This document shows, piece after piece, positions 26,382 through 34,696 of a stretch of DNA of 64,000 bases. A model generated the notes under the pieces. That model saw nothing but the letters and a program-made list of their open reading frames with translations, was not told where the DNA came from and did no database searches. The first letter of the stretch is position 1; every line of letters starts with the position of its first letter. Source of the stretch: Neorhizobium galegae bv. orientalis str. HAMBI 540 (GTDB lineage Bacteria; Pseudomonadota; Alphaproteobacteria; Rhizobiales; Rhizobiaceae); the NCBI RefSeq assembly GCF_000731315.1, contig NZ_HG938354.1, positions 992,001 through 1,056,000 on the forward strand. The letters run 5' to 3'. The position numbers were made by a program, and so were the translations under genes.

Positions 26382-27377
26382 AAGCGTGTCGCGTTTAATC
26401 TGCCTCGTATCCTGCGGCTTTGAAGTAGTTTCTGCATTCTGTGACGGAGAAGAGATTGCAGATTTCGCCGAGGGCTTGGGTGATGGCATCGAAGCTGCGG
26501 GCAGCCCGCTTTCGCAGCAGCGTCTTGAGTTTTGAGAAGGCCATCTCTATGGGATTGAGGTCGGGACTATAGGGCGGCAGAAACAGCAGCCAGGCTCCCT
26601 TTGCCCTGACCAGTTCTTCGGCCCGTTCGCTCTTATGAAAGGCGACATTGTCGAGAATGACGACGTCTCCAGGCGACAGGTTCGGCGCGAGTTGGGTCTC
26701 TATCCACGCCTCGAAGATGCGGGCGTTCATTGCGATGAAGGTTTGGGATTTCCACGAACCGAAGGGTGAATGCGTTCGATAGCGCTGCCCTCGCGCAGAC
26801 CATCCCGACCGCTTCGTCAGCTTTGTGTTCGTCGATGTCTCGTCGATAAAAACCAGCCGGGCCAATCCTTTGTTGAAGAAAGGCTTGCGCCGTGCGGTCC
26901 ACAGTTCACGCGCCCGCGCGATCTCCGGGCGCAACTGCTCGGCGGCCTGCAGGCTTTTTTTTATGGCTCAACCCAAGCCGATGCAGAAGCCGTCCGACAC
27001 TGGAGCGATGGACGATGACGCCACGTCCGCAAAGTTCCACGCAAAGCTCGTCCAGCGTCAGTTCGCCATTCTGTGCCAGCCGCTCTCCAACCCACGCGTG
27101 CTGTGCCGAAAGCTTACCGCCGCCAAGGTGCCCCTGCCGGCGGGGGAGAAGCGAACCTGTCTCGCGCTTCAGGATCACCAGATCGTTCACGAAACGCGGC
27201 GACACCCGAAAATGCCGGGCGGCCTCCCGATGCCCATGGCCTTCTTCCACAAACGCTACGACACGCTCACGCAACGCAATCGGATGTGACTTGCCCATGG
27301 CGATCTCCCTTCACATCAAAGGGAATCACCGATGGACTGATTTGAGAACCATGAATCGCAAAAACAGCGACACGCTT
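26382..27377 (-). mobile_element. IS630-family insertion sequence, copy 1
   Basis: A 996-bp element bounded by TA dinucleotides (26380-26381 and 27378-27379). Ends share AAGCGTGTCGC as terminal inverted repeats. It is apparently base-identical to copies at 38637 and 62717 but in the opposite orientation. Confidence 0.93.
26395..27298 (-). CDS. IS630 transposase (two frames joined by slippage), copy 1
   Basis: Two overlapping frames encode one transposase: ORF A (27298 to 26906, 130 residues) has the helix-turn-helix part (ALRERVVAFVEEGHGHREAARHF), and ORF B (to 26395) has the DDE catalytic part (LVFIDETSTN, VVILDNVAFHKS, LPPYSPDLNPIEMAFSKLK). They meet at a run of eight A on the coding strand; a net +1 shift there joins SHKK to SLQAAEQLRPE. 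Either ribosomal or transcriptional slippage would make the full protein. All DDE motifs are intact, so it is probably active. Confidence 0.9.
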
Positions 27378-27624
27378 TAGAGGGCGCGAAGTCCACGTCG
27401 TACGTGGGTCTTACGGCGCCGCATGCGCGGTTGAAGCCGTTGAAATCTGGATGCTATTGGCACGCCTCACAGTCCCGTCCGCTGTATCTTTAATGGCTAA
27501 TGTAGGTCTCTATGGGAATCGAACCGCCGTCTGCTCATCACCCGTAGTTTGTTAAATATGGGCGTCAACTGTGAAACCCGAGTTTCTTGCAACTTACCCG
27601 CTCGGTAGGACAACACTGGCTGCA
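27378..27624. other. Region without a recognised gene
   Basis: About 245 bases between the IS630 copy and the dinB remnant. It may hold further decayed dinB sequence, but no segment is readable with confidence. Confidence 0.35.
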
Positions 27625-27982
27625 AGGTTGCATCCGCAAATCGGTTGGCGCTGAAGACACTTTCGTTGAAGACATCGACAATTTCGATTTCGCCAAGCCG
27701 AGCTGCGACCATTAGCCGAGAAAGTCCGGCGCTACTGCGAGGCGCACGACAGCACGGGAAAGACCGTAACAGTCAAAATTAAATATTTGGATTTCAGCCA
27801 GGCGACACGCAGCCAGACAGTGTCGGGAGCCGTCTCGGGCATCGACCAGATGCTGGAAATTGCGGAGTACCTACTTGCCTCGGTGTTCCCGTTCAAACGT
27901 CCAGTGCGGCTCCTGGGGATCACCCTGTCGTCCCTTAACACGGAAGAAAACGGGAAAGAACCGCAGCTAGCTCTCGGGCTCT
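27625..27982 (+). pseudogene. dinB: DNA polymerase IV (dinB) C-terminal remnant
   Basis: Two frames carry the little-finger domain: RKSVGAEDTFVEDIDNFDFAK up to about 27698, then, after a frameshift, LAEKVRRYCEAHDSTGKTVTVKIKYLDF and PFKRPVRLLGITLSSL, ending PQLALGL at the stop. The palm and thumb domains with the catalytic carboxylates are absent, so no polymerase can be made. It marks an older accessory or SOS mutagenesis gene lost by rearrangement. Confidence 0.8.
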
Positions 27983-28003
27983 GATCAGCAAGTCCGCAAA
28001 ACG

Positions 28004-28160
28004 AAAAAGCCTGCCGCGGGAGGAGGTGCGGCAGGCTTTCCGAAAAGAACCGAACAACGGCTGCGAGGAGGAGTGCCGCTGTTCCGACAGACGCCCCTTG
28101 GGAGGAGGAGTGGGGCCGTCTGAAATCGAAGCTCTGCGGGAGGAGGTGCATCGCTTCGAT
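28004..28160 (-). ncRNA. Array of four CCTCC-loop hairpins (CcsR/cuckoo RNA-like)
   Basis: Four tandem stem-loops, read on the minus strand: 28160-28125, 28122-28088, 28083-28056 and 28039-28006. Each exposes a pyrimidine loop: ACCTCCTCCC, ACTCCTCCTCCCAA, ACTCCTCCTC and ACCTCCTCCC. The last has a perfect 12-bp stem followed by TTTTT, so it doubles as terminator. Stems differ in sequence while loops are conserved. This is the layout of the CcsR sRNAs of Rhodobacter and the cuckoo RNAs of Rhizobiales, which lie downstream of a DUF1127 gene, as here. Loops complement ribosome-binding sites. A further 9-bp inverted repeat (28201-28227) lies just upstream. Confidence 0.8.
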
Positions 28161-28285
28161 GAAAAGCAGGATACCCATTCTCGCCGCACATTAAATAGAC
28201 TTTGCCGCAGTGCAGCTATGCGGCAAATGCACGGCCCGATTCCGATGAGAGTGACCTCCAGCACAGCGCCTCGCGGCGGCCAGAC

Positions 28286-28314
28286 ACAAAAACGCCCGCG
28301 TCATCAGCGGGCGT
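28286..28314 (-). terminator. Rho-independent terminator of the DUF1127 gene
   Basis: Stem ACGCCCGC (28292-28299) / GCGGGCGT (28307-28314), 7-base loop, followed on the minus strand by TTTTTGTGT. It lies 34 bases after the DUF1127 stop; incomplete termination would let transcripts reach the hairpin array. Confidence 0.85.
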
Positions 28315-28347
28315 AGTGTTAATCAGGATGGTCAGGAACAAAATCGC

Positions 28348-28494
28348 TTAGCGAGCGACCGACTGGCGAGCAACGCGGTGGATGTCGGCACGATTGATAC
28401 CGAGGTCCTGCAGTTCACGCGAGCTCATGCGGCCAAGTTCGGTGACGGTCTGACGATACTTACGCCAGTTGTTGAAGGAGCGTGCTACGTTCAT
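28348..28494 (-). CDS. DUF1127 small protein (CcaF1-like)
   Basis: A 48-residue protein, MNVARSFNNWRKYRQTVTEL then GRMSSRELQDLGINRADIHRVA, the complete DUF1127 pattern (arginine-rich, YjiS-like). In Rhodobacter the equivalent gene precedes the CcsR small RNAs and its product is an RNA-binding regulator. ATG 28494 follows AAAGGGGA; the longer upstream frame is not conserved. Four CCTCC-loop hairpins lie downstream on the same strand. A GGAAC-type promoter candidate lies 27 bases upstream. Confidence 0.9.
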   Translation of the reverse strand: MNVARSFNNWRKYRQTVTELGRMSSRELQDLGINRADIHRVARQSVAR

Positions 28495-28520
28495 GATGAT
28501 CCCCTTTCGTGAGGTCTCTT

Positions 28521-28546
28521 GACGCCAGCAACCTTGCTTCGGTTCC
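28521..28546 (-). promoter_or_regulatory. Candidate stress-sigma promoter of the DUF1127 gene
   Basis: On the minus strand GGAACC (28546-28541), 16 bases, CGTC (28524-28521), close to the EcfG-type GGAACC-N16-CGTT. The gene start is 27 bases downstream. One mismatch in the -10; an RpoH promoter is also possible. Confidence 0.4.
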
Positions 28547-28714
28547 AACGCCGTTTCGATGGTTGTGATATAGGCTTTTGGAGGCTCATCGATAAGGCAC
28601 AAGGTCTCAAGTCGGCCATGCTCTCACAGCATGGGTCAGATATGGGTCGAGAGGGCCCATCAGGCGCGGAAGCGATCGAAGGCTCAGACCAACAGAAAAG
28701 CAAATTCCCTCCGT

Positions 28715-30613
28715 TTAGGCTCGCGCTTTCGCCGGATCGTCGGGCTGGTCGCAGCTTCTCACACAGTCCCGCCCCGCCGCTTTTGCAGCGTAGAGCGCTT
28801 CATCGGCTGATCCTAGCAACTCCTTCTTGCTGCGGACGCCGGCTGCATTCATCGTCGCTGTTCCGATGCTCACGGTTACCCGTCCCTTTTCACTGCCGTC
28901 ATGCGCGATTTCCAGTGTCCGTATCTGAGCACAAAGAAGTCTTGCCACTGAAAAAGCGGCAGCGCTGTCGCATTGGGGTATGATGACGGCGATCTCCTCG
29001 CCGCCGTACCGTGCAACCACGTTGCGAGGATAGGGCGCCATAATCTCGGCGACGCGATTTGCGACCCTCTTCAAACAGGTGTCGCCAGCCGGATGTCCGT
29101 AGGTGTCGTTGTAGGCCTTGAATTTATCGACGTCGATCATCAGAAGGCTTGGGCCGGCGGCGGTCTGCGGATTCCGGGAGACGAGGTCGTCGAGTGCACT
29201 ATCGAATGCTCTCCGGTTGAGCAGCCCCGTCAGGCCGTCGGTGTGCGCCATGACTTCAAGTCGCTCGTTCAAGGTACGAAACTTCTCCTCGGTGCGCTTA
29301 GTTGTACTGATGTCGGAAAACACGATCAAGCTTCCGCCTTCCTCGGTTGTGCGGGTGCGCGCTTCGATCCAGCGTCCATCGGCAAGCCGCATCTGGCGGT
29401 CGCCAGGGCGCAGAATTGCATCCGCAGATCTCTCGATGATGTTGTCGATGTCTCCACTGACAGCCATCTCCTCACCGCGTTCTATAGCGGCTCGAATGAT
29501 TGCCCGCAGACAAGCACCGGTCGACCGCACGTCAGCCGTCAATGGGAAGAGTTCGAGGTATCGCGCATTGTTGAAGACCTGCGCACCTTTGCGGTCGAAC
29601 ATGGCCAGGCCATCGGCCATGCTGGCAAGCGCGTCCGCCAGATGTCGCTGGGTTTTCGCCAACTCGCTTTCCAGCCGCTTCCGGTCGGTGATCTCCCTGT
29701 TGTGCGTGATGATGCCGATCGGTTCGCCATCGTCATCGTTGAATGGCGCTTTTAACGTGGCAAGCCACGTCTCAGCGCTATCCGTGCGGGTGAAGCGTTG
29801 CTCGATTACGATGGGATTGCCATCGCGCAGAAGAGCCTCTTCATCCGCGCGGAATGCCCGCGCCGTTTCCTCCGGATAGAAGTCAAAATCTGTCTTTCCG
29901 ATAAGGTTTTCAGCGGTCCCGGCGCTCATCAGCGCGGCCGTCGCCGGATTGGCTGCGATGAACCGACCCTTAAGATCCTTGGCGTTCAGACAGTCAGGCA
30001 GAGCCTCTATGATCGCCCGGTAGATGCGGTTCAGGGTGGTCGCCTCCTGCCGCTTTAGCTCCTGGGAAATCGCAAAGCTTGAAATCATGGCGGAAACGAA
30101 GAGCAGCAGCGCAAACGGCGCGACGACCGTTGGCATGACGACGGGCCATTGTTCAAAAGGAACTTTGATGAAAAATCCGGCCGTACCGCTGAAGACTACT
30201 GCCAGCGACACCACGGAGATGCTCCGGCCGTCCGGAATGCCACGGATGAACCTGTGGGCGATCAATCCACTTGCTGTCGCCATGAATATCAGCGGCAGCG
30301 CAACAGAGAGTCCGGTTCCGCCGCTCATGGCGCGGCTAGCGACGGCCACAATAAAGGGAGCGGCTGCAGCGACGGGGCCACCGAACAGCCCGGAAATGGC
30401 CAGAAATGTGTAGCGAAGATCGAGTAAGACGCCGGAATGAAACTGAAACGGCAGCGACATTGCCCCGACCGTTCCGCACGCCATGATCCCGCCGAACACT
30501 GCTGACCTGGATCGGGGCGTAAAGCGCGCCACGTGTCGATGGCCAAATGTCCACAGCGATGTCGTTATGGCGACAATCGCAAGGTTGGCAAGCAGTTCAT
30601 TCCAGGGGTTCAT
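28715..30613 (-). CDS. Membrane PAS-PAS-GGDEF diguanylate cyclase
   Basis: About 632 residues: five or six N-terminal membrane helices of 5TM/7TMR-LYT type (to about residue 190), a PAS domain (IIEALPDCLNAKDLKGRFIAANPA), a second PAS-like domain (DALASMADGLAMFD), and a GGDEF domain with active-site RYGGEEIAVI and DGLTGLLNRRAFD. There is no RxxD inhibition site five residues before GGEEI. It would synthesise cyclic di-GMP in response to a membrane or cytoplasmic signal. ATG 30613 is preferred over an upstream in-frame start because the membrane domain begins there. Confidence 0.87.
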   Translation of the reverse strand: MNPWNELLANLAIVAITTSLWTFGHRHVARFTPRSRSAVFGGIMACGTVGAMSLPFQFHSGVLLDLRYTFLAISGLFGGPVAAAAPFIVAVASRAMSGGTGLSVALPLIFMATASGLIAHRFIRGIPDGRSISVVSLAVVFSGTAGFFIKVPFEQWPVVMPTVVAPFALLLFVSAMISSFAISQELKRQEATTLNRIYRAIIEALPDCLNAKDLKGRFIAANPATAALMSAGTAENLIGKTDFDFYPEETARAFRADEEALLRDGNPIVIEQRFTRTDSAETWLATLKAPFNDDDGEPIGIITHNREITDRKRLESELAKTQRHLADALASMADGLAMFDRKGAQVFNNARYLELFPLTADVRSTGACLRAIIRAAIERGEEMAVSGDIDNIIERSADAILRPGDRQMRLADGRWIEARTRTTEEGGSLIVFSDISTTKRTEEKFRTLNERLEVMAHTDGLTGLLNRRAFDSALDDLVSRNPQTAAGPSLLMIDVDKFKAYNDTYGHPAGDTCLKRVANRVAEIMAPYPRNVVARYGGEEIAVIIPQCDSAAAFSVARLLCAQIRTLEIAHDGSEKGRVTVSIGTATMNAAGVRSKKELLGSADEALYAAKAAGRDCVRSCDQPDDPAKARA

Positions 30614-30700
30614 TGATATGGGTTCCAAACACACGTTCTCGGCAGTGATGATAGTCCGCCGATCTGAACGACTCGTTGAGACGAGCGGTAGTTCGAGCAA

Positions 30701-31053
30701 AGTTCGCCGCGCCGCTGCATACGCGTCATCAGGTGAAGGTCAAACGCCTGAGGATTAGTAAAGCTCGCACTTCGCCTCTGGCCAAGAGTGTTGCAACGCA
30801 ACATCGTTCCGTGCAGTGCGAGGTGCCGACCCGCTACACTGGTCTCCTCCCGACCGCAGCTCATTCCTATGAATCCATCTGGCGATCCTGAGCGAACCCG
30901 GCGCTGCGCGCGTCGGTGATACGGATAGCTTCATCGTTATCCTCAAGTGCGGAACCGTCCGTAAACGGCGGAGCGAAAACAGGCCAGTGTGGCGGAGTAA
31001 CCCAGGCCTGGCAGTATGCCGGCGTTCACTGGTAGACTATGTCACCGCCCTGC
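30701..31053. other. Intergenic region with no recognised gene
   Basis: About 350 bases between the cyclase and the thioesterase. Short open frames show no recognisable protein. Confidence 0.4.
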
Positions 31054-31488
31054 TCACACCGCGTTTCGTTCGGCGCCTTGGCGCAACGATGCCGGCGGCA
31101 AAAATACCCGCGCGATATCGTCAGCGATCCGGCGTGGTCGCCGGGTTGATGCGTCCACGCAGCACCATGAACTGCGCACCTCTGCCGCGATATCGTCACC
31201 GCGTTTAAACATCGTCGTAAAGGATGCCCTTGATCCGCGTGTTCCGGTGGCCGTGACCAACGCTGCAACTCTGTCACCCAGGAATAGCGGCCTTCGATAG
31301 ATGACTTGGTGCTGGAGTGCGACCCAAAGAAGCCGGCTTCGCACATCGGGAGGCGATACGTGTTCCCAATATTGAACGACAGCGTCCTGCACCCATTGGA
31401 GGTATACCGTGTTGTTCACGTGACCCATTTCATCGATATCGGCCGCAGAAATCACAATTGGGTGGTCGAATGTCCGTGATTTTATCAT
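31054..31488 (-). CDS. Hotdog-fold acyl-CoA thioesterase
   Basis: A 144-residue 4-hydroxybenzoyl-CoA thioesterase-type protein: the signature DIDEMGHVNNTVYLQWVQDA includes the catalytic Asp-x2-Gly-His-Val-Asn-Asn, followed by QHQVIYRRPLFLGDRV. Such enzymes hydrolyse acyl-CoA thioesters in the cytoplasm. ATG 31488 starts the conserved domain; the upstream extension in the same frame lacks family character. No operon partner; substrate unknown. Confidence 0.85.
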   Translation of the reverse strand: MIKSRTFDHPIVISAADIDEMGHVNNTVYLQWVQDAVVQYWEHVSPPDVRSRLLWVALQHQVIYRRPLFLGDRVAALVTATGTRGSRASFTTMFKRGDDIAAEVRSSWCCVDASTRRPRRIADDIARVFLPPASLRQGAERNAV

Positions 31489-31673
31489 GCACCTGAAGTG
31501 GGGCTGTCTGGGCTCAGTTACAACGAGCCGAACCGCACATGCCGCTTTCGACAAGAATGGAACGATACTGCGTTGAGATGCTTTCGTCCCAGGCCTGTTG
31601 GTTTCCGGCGCTACGCATTGTCGCCATTCCGCGATGGGCAAAACATTTTCACTGACAGCATTTTAGGAAAACA

Positions 31674-31910
31674 ATGTCCAATAAATGGAACAAAGCCGTT
31701 TCGGTTCGGATTGGAGATGGCATTTCTGACGCCATCGGAGGTCCGGGAGAAGCATTCGAAGCTCTAAACAATCGTTGGCCCGCAGAGCACGGCCCTCACT
31801 ACGTCGAAGCTAAACGACTGTGCAGTATGGCGGTTGGCGGGACTTTATCGGCTGAGATCGCACGAGAAGCTTTTATCGGCGCCGCAATTGAAGCTTGCGT
31901 TTTGGCTTGA
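31674..31910 (+). CDS. DUF982 small protein
   Basis: A 78-residue protein with the DUF982 pattern (KAVSVRIGDGISDAIGGPGEAFEALNNRWP, then A-x-R-L-C, then AREAFIGAAIEACV). DUF982 proteins are numerous in Rhizobiaceae and of unknown function. A second member lies at 51025. A GGAAAA box precedes the ATG. Confidence 0.8.
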   Translation: MSNKWNKAVSVRIGDGISDAIGGPGEAFEALNNRWPAEHGPHYVEAKRLCSMAVGGTLSAEIAREAFIGAAIEACVLA

Positions 31911-32202
31911 GGACATTTCTGCACTATCTTACGTACCGCTGGCACCATTAAGTAGGATCAGTTTGTATTAAACTGCCGCGGTGGACGTGAACGACACGAG
32001 GGTGTCGTCACAGTGTGAAACAACCCCGAAGGTTGCCCCCGTTTGAAAAGGCGGTAAGCGCCTGACTTACTTGCAAACTCGCGACGAGGGCGGGATCGTC
32101 ATCGGTGGCGATCGTGACCCTACCCGATCTGCATTTCATCTCGGTAGATCAAGGCCTTACGGGACCGGTTATAGGGGTTAACCTTCGACGCAGGTTCACA
32201 CG
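31911..32202. other. Gene-free region with strong hairpins
   Basis: About 290 bases without a convincing gene. It holds a short perfect hairpin ACGACAC-GAGG-GTGTCGT near 31991-32008 and a weaker CAACC/GGTTG repeat near 32022-32036, possibly the terminator of the cold-shock gene. A small RNA is possible but unsupported. Confidence 0.4.
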
Positions 32203-32406
32203 TTAAATCGATCTGACGGCTTCCGCCCTTGATTTTCCGGTCCTGCGATCCTGGCCAAGCTCGTAGGAGACCTTCTGACCCTCGCGAAGAGGGCTAGAGC
32301 CCTGGACTGCCGAGATAAGCACGAAGACGTCGGCTCCGCCATTTTCGGGCGTGATGAAACCAAAACCCTTATCCTCATGGAAAAACTTCACGGTGCCCGT
32401 CGCCAT
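32203..32406 (-). CDS. Cold-shock protein, divergent
   Basis: A 67-residue CSD protein: [19 protein letters not shown] has RNP1, while RNP2 is altered to VFVLISAVQ (Leu in place of the usual His). It is preceded by GGAGGA. RNA-binding role as for other CspA proteins; the changed RNP2 residue could weaken nucleic-acid stacking (inference). Confidence 0.93.
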   Translation of the reverse strand: MATGTVKFFHEDKGFGFITPENGGADVFVLISAVQGSSPLREGQKVSYELGQDRRTGKSRAEAVRSI

Positions 32407-32588
32407 TCCGGTCCTCCATCATCTTGAATTGAGCATGCATCGATAACGGCGAACGGCCTGCTCCGCAACAGACCTTCCACGGCAGCCCTCCCCGTCTTCG
32501 TGTCGTGGCAAATTTCCATTCAGCATTTGTGAACACATTTTGACGAACCTCCCTGCCAGTTCAGCAAGATTCGCTGACCGGAGGTCGA

Positions 32589-32837
32589 ATGAGAGTATCG
32601 CAGTTTCCCGCCGATCGGCGGCTCGCGGACATCAAGCGTTGTGCAGCCGTTTTCGGAGAACTCCACAGCGATGACGCAAACAGATTTTGGCGAACGGAAA
32701 TGATCGACTTCGTAGCGGCGATGAGAAGTACCGGAGCCGGAGACGAAGAAATTCGTCGGCAGGCAGGTCTGTTTCTGAAAGCGGTCCAGGTGGAGTTGGA
32801 ACAGAGTTTCGGCCGTGAGACCAATGCCAGGCGCTGA
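32589..32837 (+). CDS. DUF6074-like small protein
   Basis: An 82-residue protein (FPADRRLADIKRCAAVFGELHSDDANRFWRTEM, then RRQAGLFLKAVQVELEQSF) matching a rhizobial family annotated DUF6074. Helical and soluble, function unknown. AGG at 32581-32583 lies close to the ATG. Confidence 0.7.
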   Translation: MRVSQFPADRRLADIKRCAAVFGELHSDDANRFWRTEMIDFVAAMRSTGAGDEEIRRQAGLFLKAVQVELEQSFGRETNARR

Positions 32838-32874
32838 GCGACGTGCGATTCAGCGCGACAATGCTGCGGAAACC

Positions 32875-33117
32875 ATGGGATCGTCGTTGTCCTTGATCGA
32901 CATAAAAGACCTCGAACCGGACAGGTATTACTGGATCCGCAAGAACGGCGCCGACGCGGCCATCGAGATCGGTCGCGTCTCGACGATCTTCGGCAAAGAC
33001 CGCGAATTTTGGACGGTCGTGACTACCGGCAGCGAAACGCATCACATGCTCTACGACTTCGAATTTCTCATCGAGATCGGGCCGCCAGAATTTCAGCGAG
33101 ATGCGCCGATTGGTTGA
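32875..33117 (+). CDS. Small hypothetical protein
   Basis: An 80-residue protein (DIKDLEPDRYYWIRKNGADAAIEIGRVSTIFGKDREFWTVV) that looks like a small beta-rich domain. ATG 32875 is chosen; an in-frame GTG/ATG upstream would overlap the previous gene. No family recognised, but codon usage looks coding. Confidence 0.6.
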   Translation: MGSSLSLIDIKDLEPDRYYWIRKNGADAAIEIGRVSTIFGKDREFWTVVTTGSETHHMLYDFEFLIEIGPPEFQRDAPIG

Positions 33118-33160
33118 GCCTCAGGCGGCGGGTGCACAATTCGCTTGCGACCGCACCGGA

Positions 33161-33520
33161 TCAGGCGGCCGCCTTCACGTCGAACTCGAAATGGAGCTGG
33201 TCATAGGGGAATTCCACGCCAGCTTCCGTCCGGTCCAGGACGCCGGCGTTGACGAGCGTCGTCACGTCCTTATGGACTGCCTGCACATCCCGGTCGACAC
33301 GGCGGGCGACTTCTCGTATCGCCAACGGCCCCTGCCCTGCCATCGCCTTGACGATCGCAAGCCGCGACGGTGCCAGGACCCTGTGCATATCGTCATAGCT
33401 CAAGAAATTCACCGATGGCGTGGCGGGCACGATGACGCCTTCCAGGGCTTTCTGTCCCGCATTCACGAAGCGGGCCTTGGCATCGGAAATCGAGCTTAAC
33501 CTGATGATGAGCGTCCTCAT
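33161..33520 (-). CDS. TumA-like HTH antitoxin (HVO_A0114 type)
   Basis: A 119-residue winged-helix protein (SRLAIVKAMAGQGPLAIREVARRVDRDVQAVHKDVTTLVNAGVLDR), the MarR/HVO_A0114-like antitoxin that accompanies TumE-type toxins. Its ATG overlaps the stop of the partner gene by four bases (ATGA), so the toxin comes first. It would both neutralise the toxin and repress the operon. Confidence 0.75.
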   Translation of the reverse strand: MRTLIIRLSSISDAKARFVNAGQKALEGVIVPATPSVNFLSYDDMHRVLAPSRLAIVKAMAGQGPLAIREVARRVDRDVQAVHKDVTTLVNAGVLDRTEAGVEFPYDQLHFEFDVKAAA

Positions 33521-33798
33521 GCGAGTATCCTTTCCATGTCTGCCTGAAACGCATCGAACAATGCTTCCAGCGTGGTGAATTCTATCGGCTCCTCAAGATC
33601 GCCCAGATGGCGATGGTCGCCTTTGCCTCGTTCATTGTCATAGCGCATGACGCACTCGTCGTTGATGATCAGCGCCAGACGATACTTGAAATGGTGGCTG
33701 CTGCCGGGCACGGGTGTCGGCACATGCCACAGAACCGTCTCGAAAAATGCCGTATGGCTGACGGCGGTTCTGGATTTTTCGATCAGCACGGCTTCCAT
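33517..33798 (-). CDS. TumE-like toxin (DUF6516)
   Basis: A 93-residue protein with the DUF6516/TumE pattern: HTAFFETVLWHVPTPVPGSSHHFKYRLALI, VMRYDNERGKGDHRHLG and LFDAFQADMERIL. ATG 33798 is preferred because the upstream part of the longer frame is not conserved. It is followed by an overlapping HTH antitoxin gene. Target unknown; TA function is inferred from family and layout. Confidence 0.75.
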   Translation of the reverse strand: MEAVLIEKSRTAVSHTAFFETVLWHVPTPVPGSSHHFKYRLALIINDECVMRYDNERGKGDHRHLGDLEEPIEFTTLEALFDAFQADMERILA

Positions 33799-33991
33799 GT
33801 TGTTTTCGATAACATCACCTGCCGTTGTTGTCAAGAACAACAGCGAGGGTTCGGCTTGCGCAGCGAAAACCAGCGCCGGGGTTCGATGCCTCTGCGCTGG
33901 CTGCCGTGCCACTCATCACAAGCCCGCCGTTCGGCCGATTGCCTGGCAGCTCGGTGACGTAGCTTTCCTGATCAGACGAGCCAAGCGTTGT

Positions 33992-34017
33992 GAGGAGGGC
34001 CGGTTTCGGCCCTCCTC
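33992..34017. repeat. 11-bp perfect inverted repeat
   Basis: GAGGAGGGCCG / CGGCCCTCCTC with a 4-base loop, just downstream of the minus-strand gene at 34032. It resembles a terminator stem, but neither side has a T run. Confidence 0.6.
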
Positions 34018-34031
34018 CCCCAATCCCCAAT

Positions 34032-34271
34032 CTACGAGCGGTTCGAAAAAAGCGGCATGATACGCTTCTTCGTCAGGCGGTCGCGGGTCGTGGTGAACAT
34101 GGAGCCATCCCATTCCCGCCACGTTTCCCACCCGTTGATGGTGGCGCGTCCGTACCAGACGCGCACCTTGATGGTTGTTTCATCGATTTCCTCGACGATC
34201 GAAACGGTGAAGCTGCCGCCCATACCCGATGGAGTATCGTACACCTCAACCTCTTTTTGACGGTCGGCCAT
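34032..34271 (-). CDS. Small hypothetical protein
   Basis: A 79-residue protein (EVEVYDTPSGMGGSFTVSIVEEIDETTIKVRVWYG, then GWETWREWDGSMF) that looks like a small beta-barrel domain. It overlaps the end of the upstream DUF3846-like fragment, so the two probably formed an operon. No recognised family. Confidence 0.55.
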   Translation of the reverse strand: MADRQKEVEVYDTPSGMGGSFTVSIVEEIDETTIKVRVWYGRATINGWETWREWDGSMFTTTRDRLTKKRIMPLFSNRS

Positions 34272-34273
34272 GT

Positions 34274-34696
34274 TCATACCTCCGGGCGGATGATCGTGGG
34301 CCGGCTTCGCTGAACGCGAATGGTGAAGCCCGCGACGCGGGTGCCGATGATCCCCGGCTCATCGATATGCTCGAAAGCGCGATCAAAGACGGCGCGGGAA
34401 ATTAGGAACTGGCCCGCGACAAGATCGATGGAATGGGTGGGAGAAACGCTGTCGCCTTCCTCGTTCACCCCGGTCACGAGCAGGTTCCCCGCCAGCGGCG
34501 ACGGAGAATCAGCCAGTTGCGTGAAGCATTCGAGGCCGTCGACAAGGCCGTTATCGTCGCAATCGGCGACGTGGTAGTCCCCGATCCGGACAGCATCGAT
34601 GCAGGTGCAACCGATATGGGCATAGATGGATTTCAGGACGTCCTTCCGGTCAATTTCCACGCTGCGGATGGTTCCGGCCTTGGCGTCGATAGAACA
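34274..34696 (-). pseudogene. DUF3846-like protein, 5'-truncated by ISL3
   Basis: The frame reads IDAKAGTIRSVEIDRKDVLKSIYAHIGC into CIDAVRIGDYHVADCDDNGLVDG, the start region of plasmid-type DUF3846 proteins, and continues to a C-terminal FTIRVQRSRP. The first dozen or so residues are missing because the sequence runs directly into the ISL3 transposase gene at about 34697. An internal ATG (34660) could still give a shortened protein. Confidence 0.6.

Noticed and set aside
27505..27545. A tRNA-like T-arm (GGTTCGATTCCC on the minus strand)
   Set aside because: The flanking bases do not pair into a T-stem or acceptor stem, so it is not a tRNA.
28004..28160. Possible CRISPR-like repeats (GGGAGGAGG-type units)
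   Set aside because: The repeated units are short loop sequences inside different stems, spacing is irregular, and no cas gene is present. A hairpin RNA array explains them.
31556..31580. GGAAC-N18-TT before the DUF982 gene at 31674
   Set aside because: The spacing fits, but the -10 context is poor and it overlaps the 5' side of another reading frame; not listed as a promoter.
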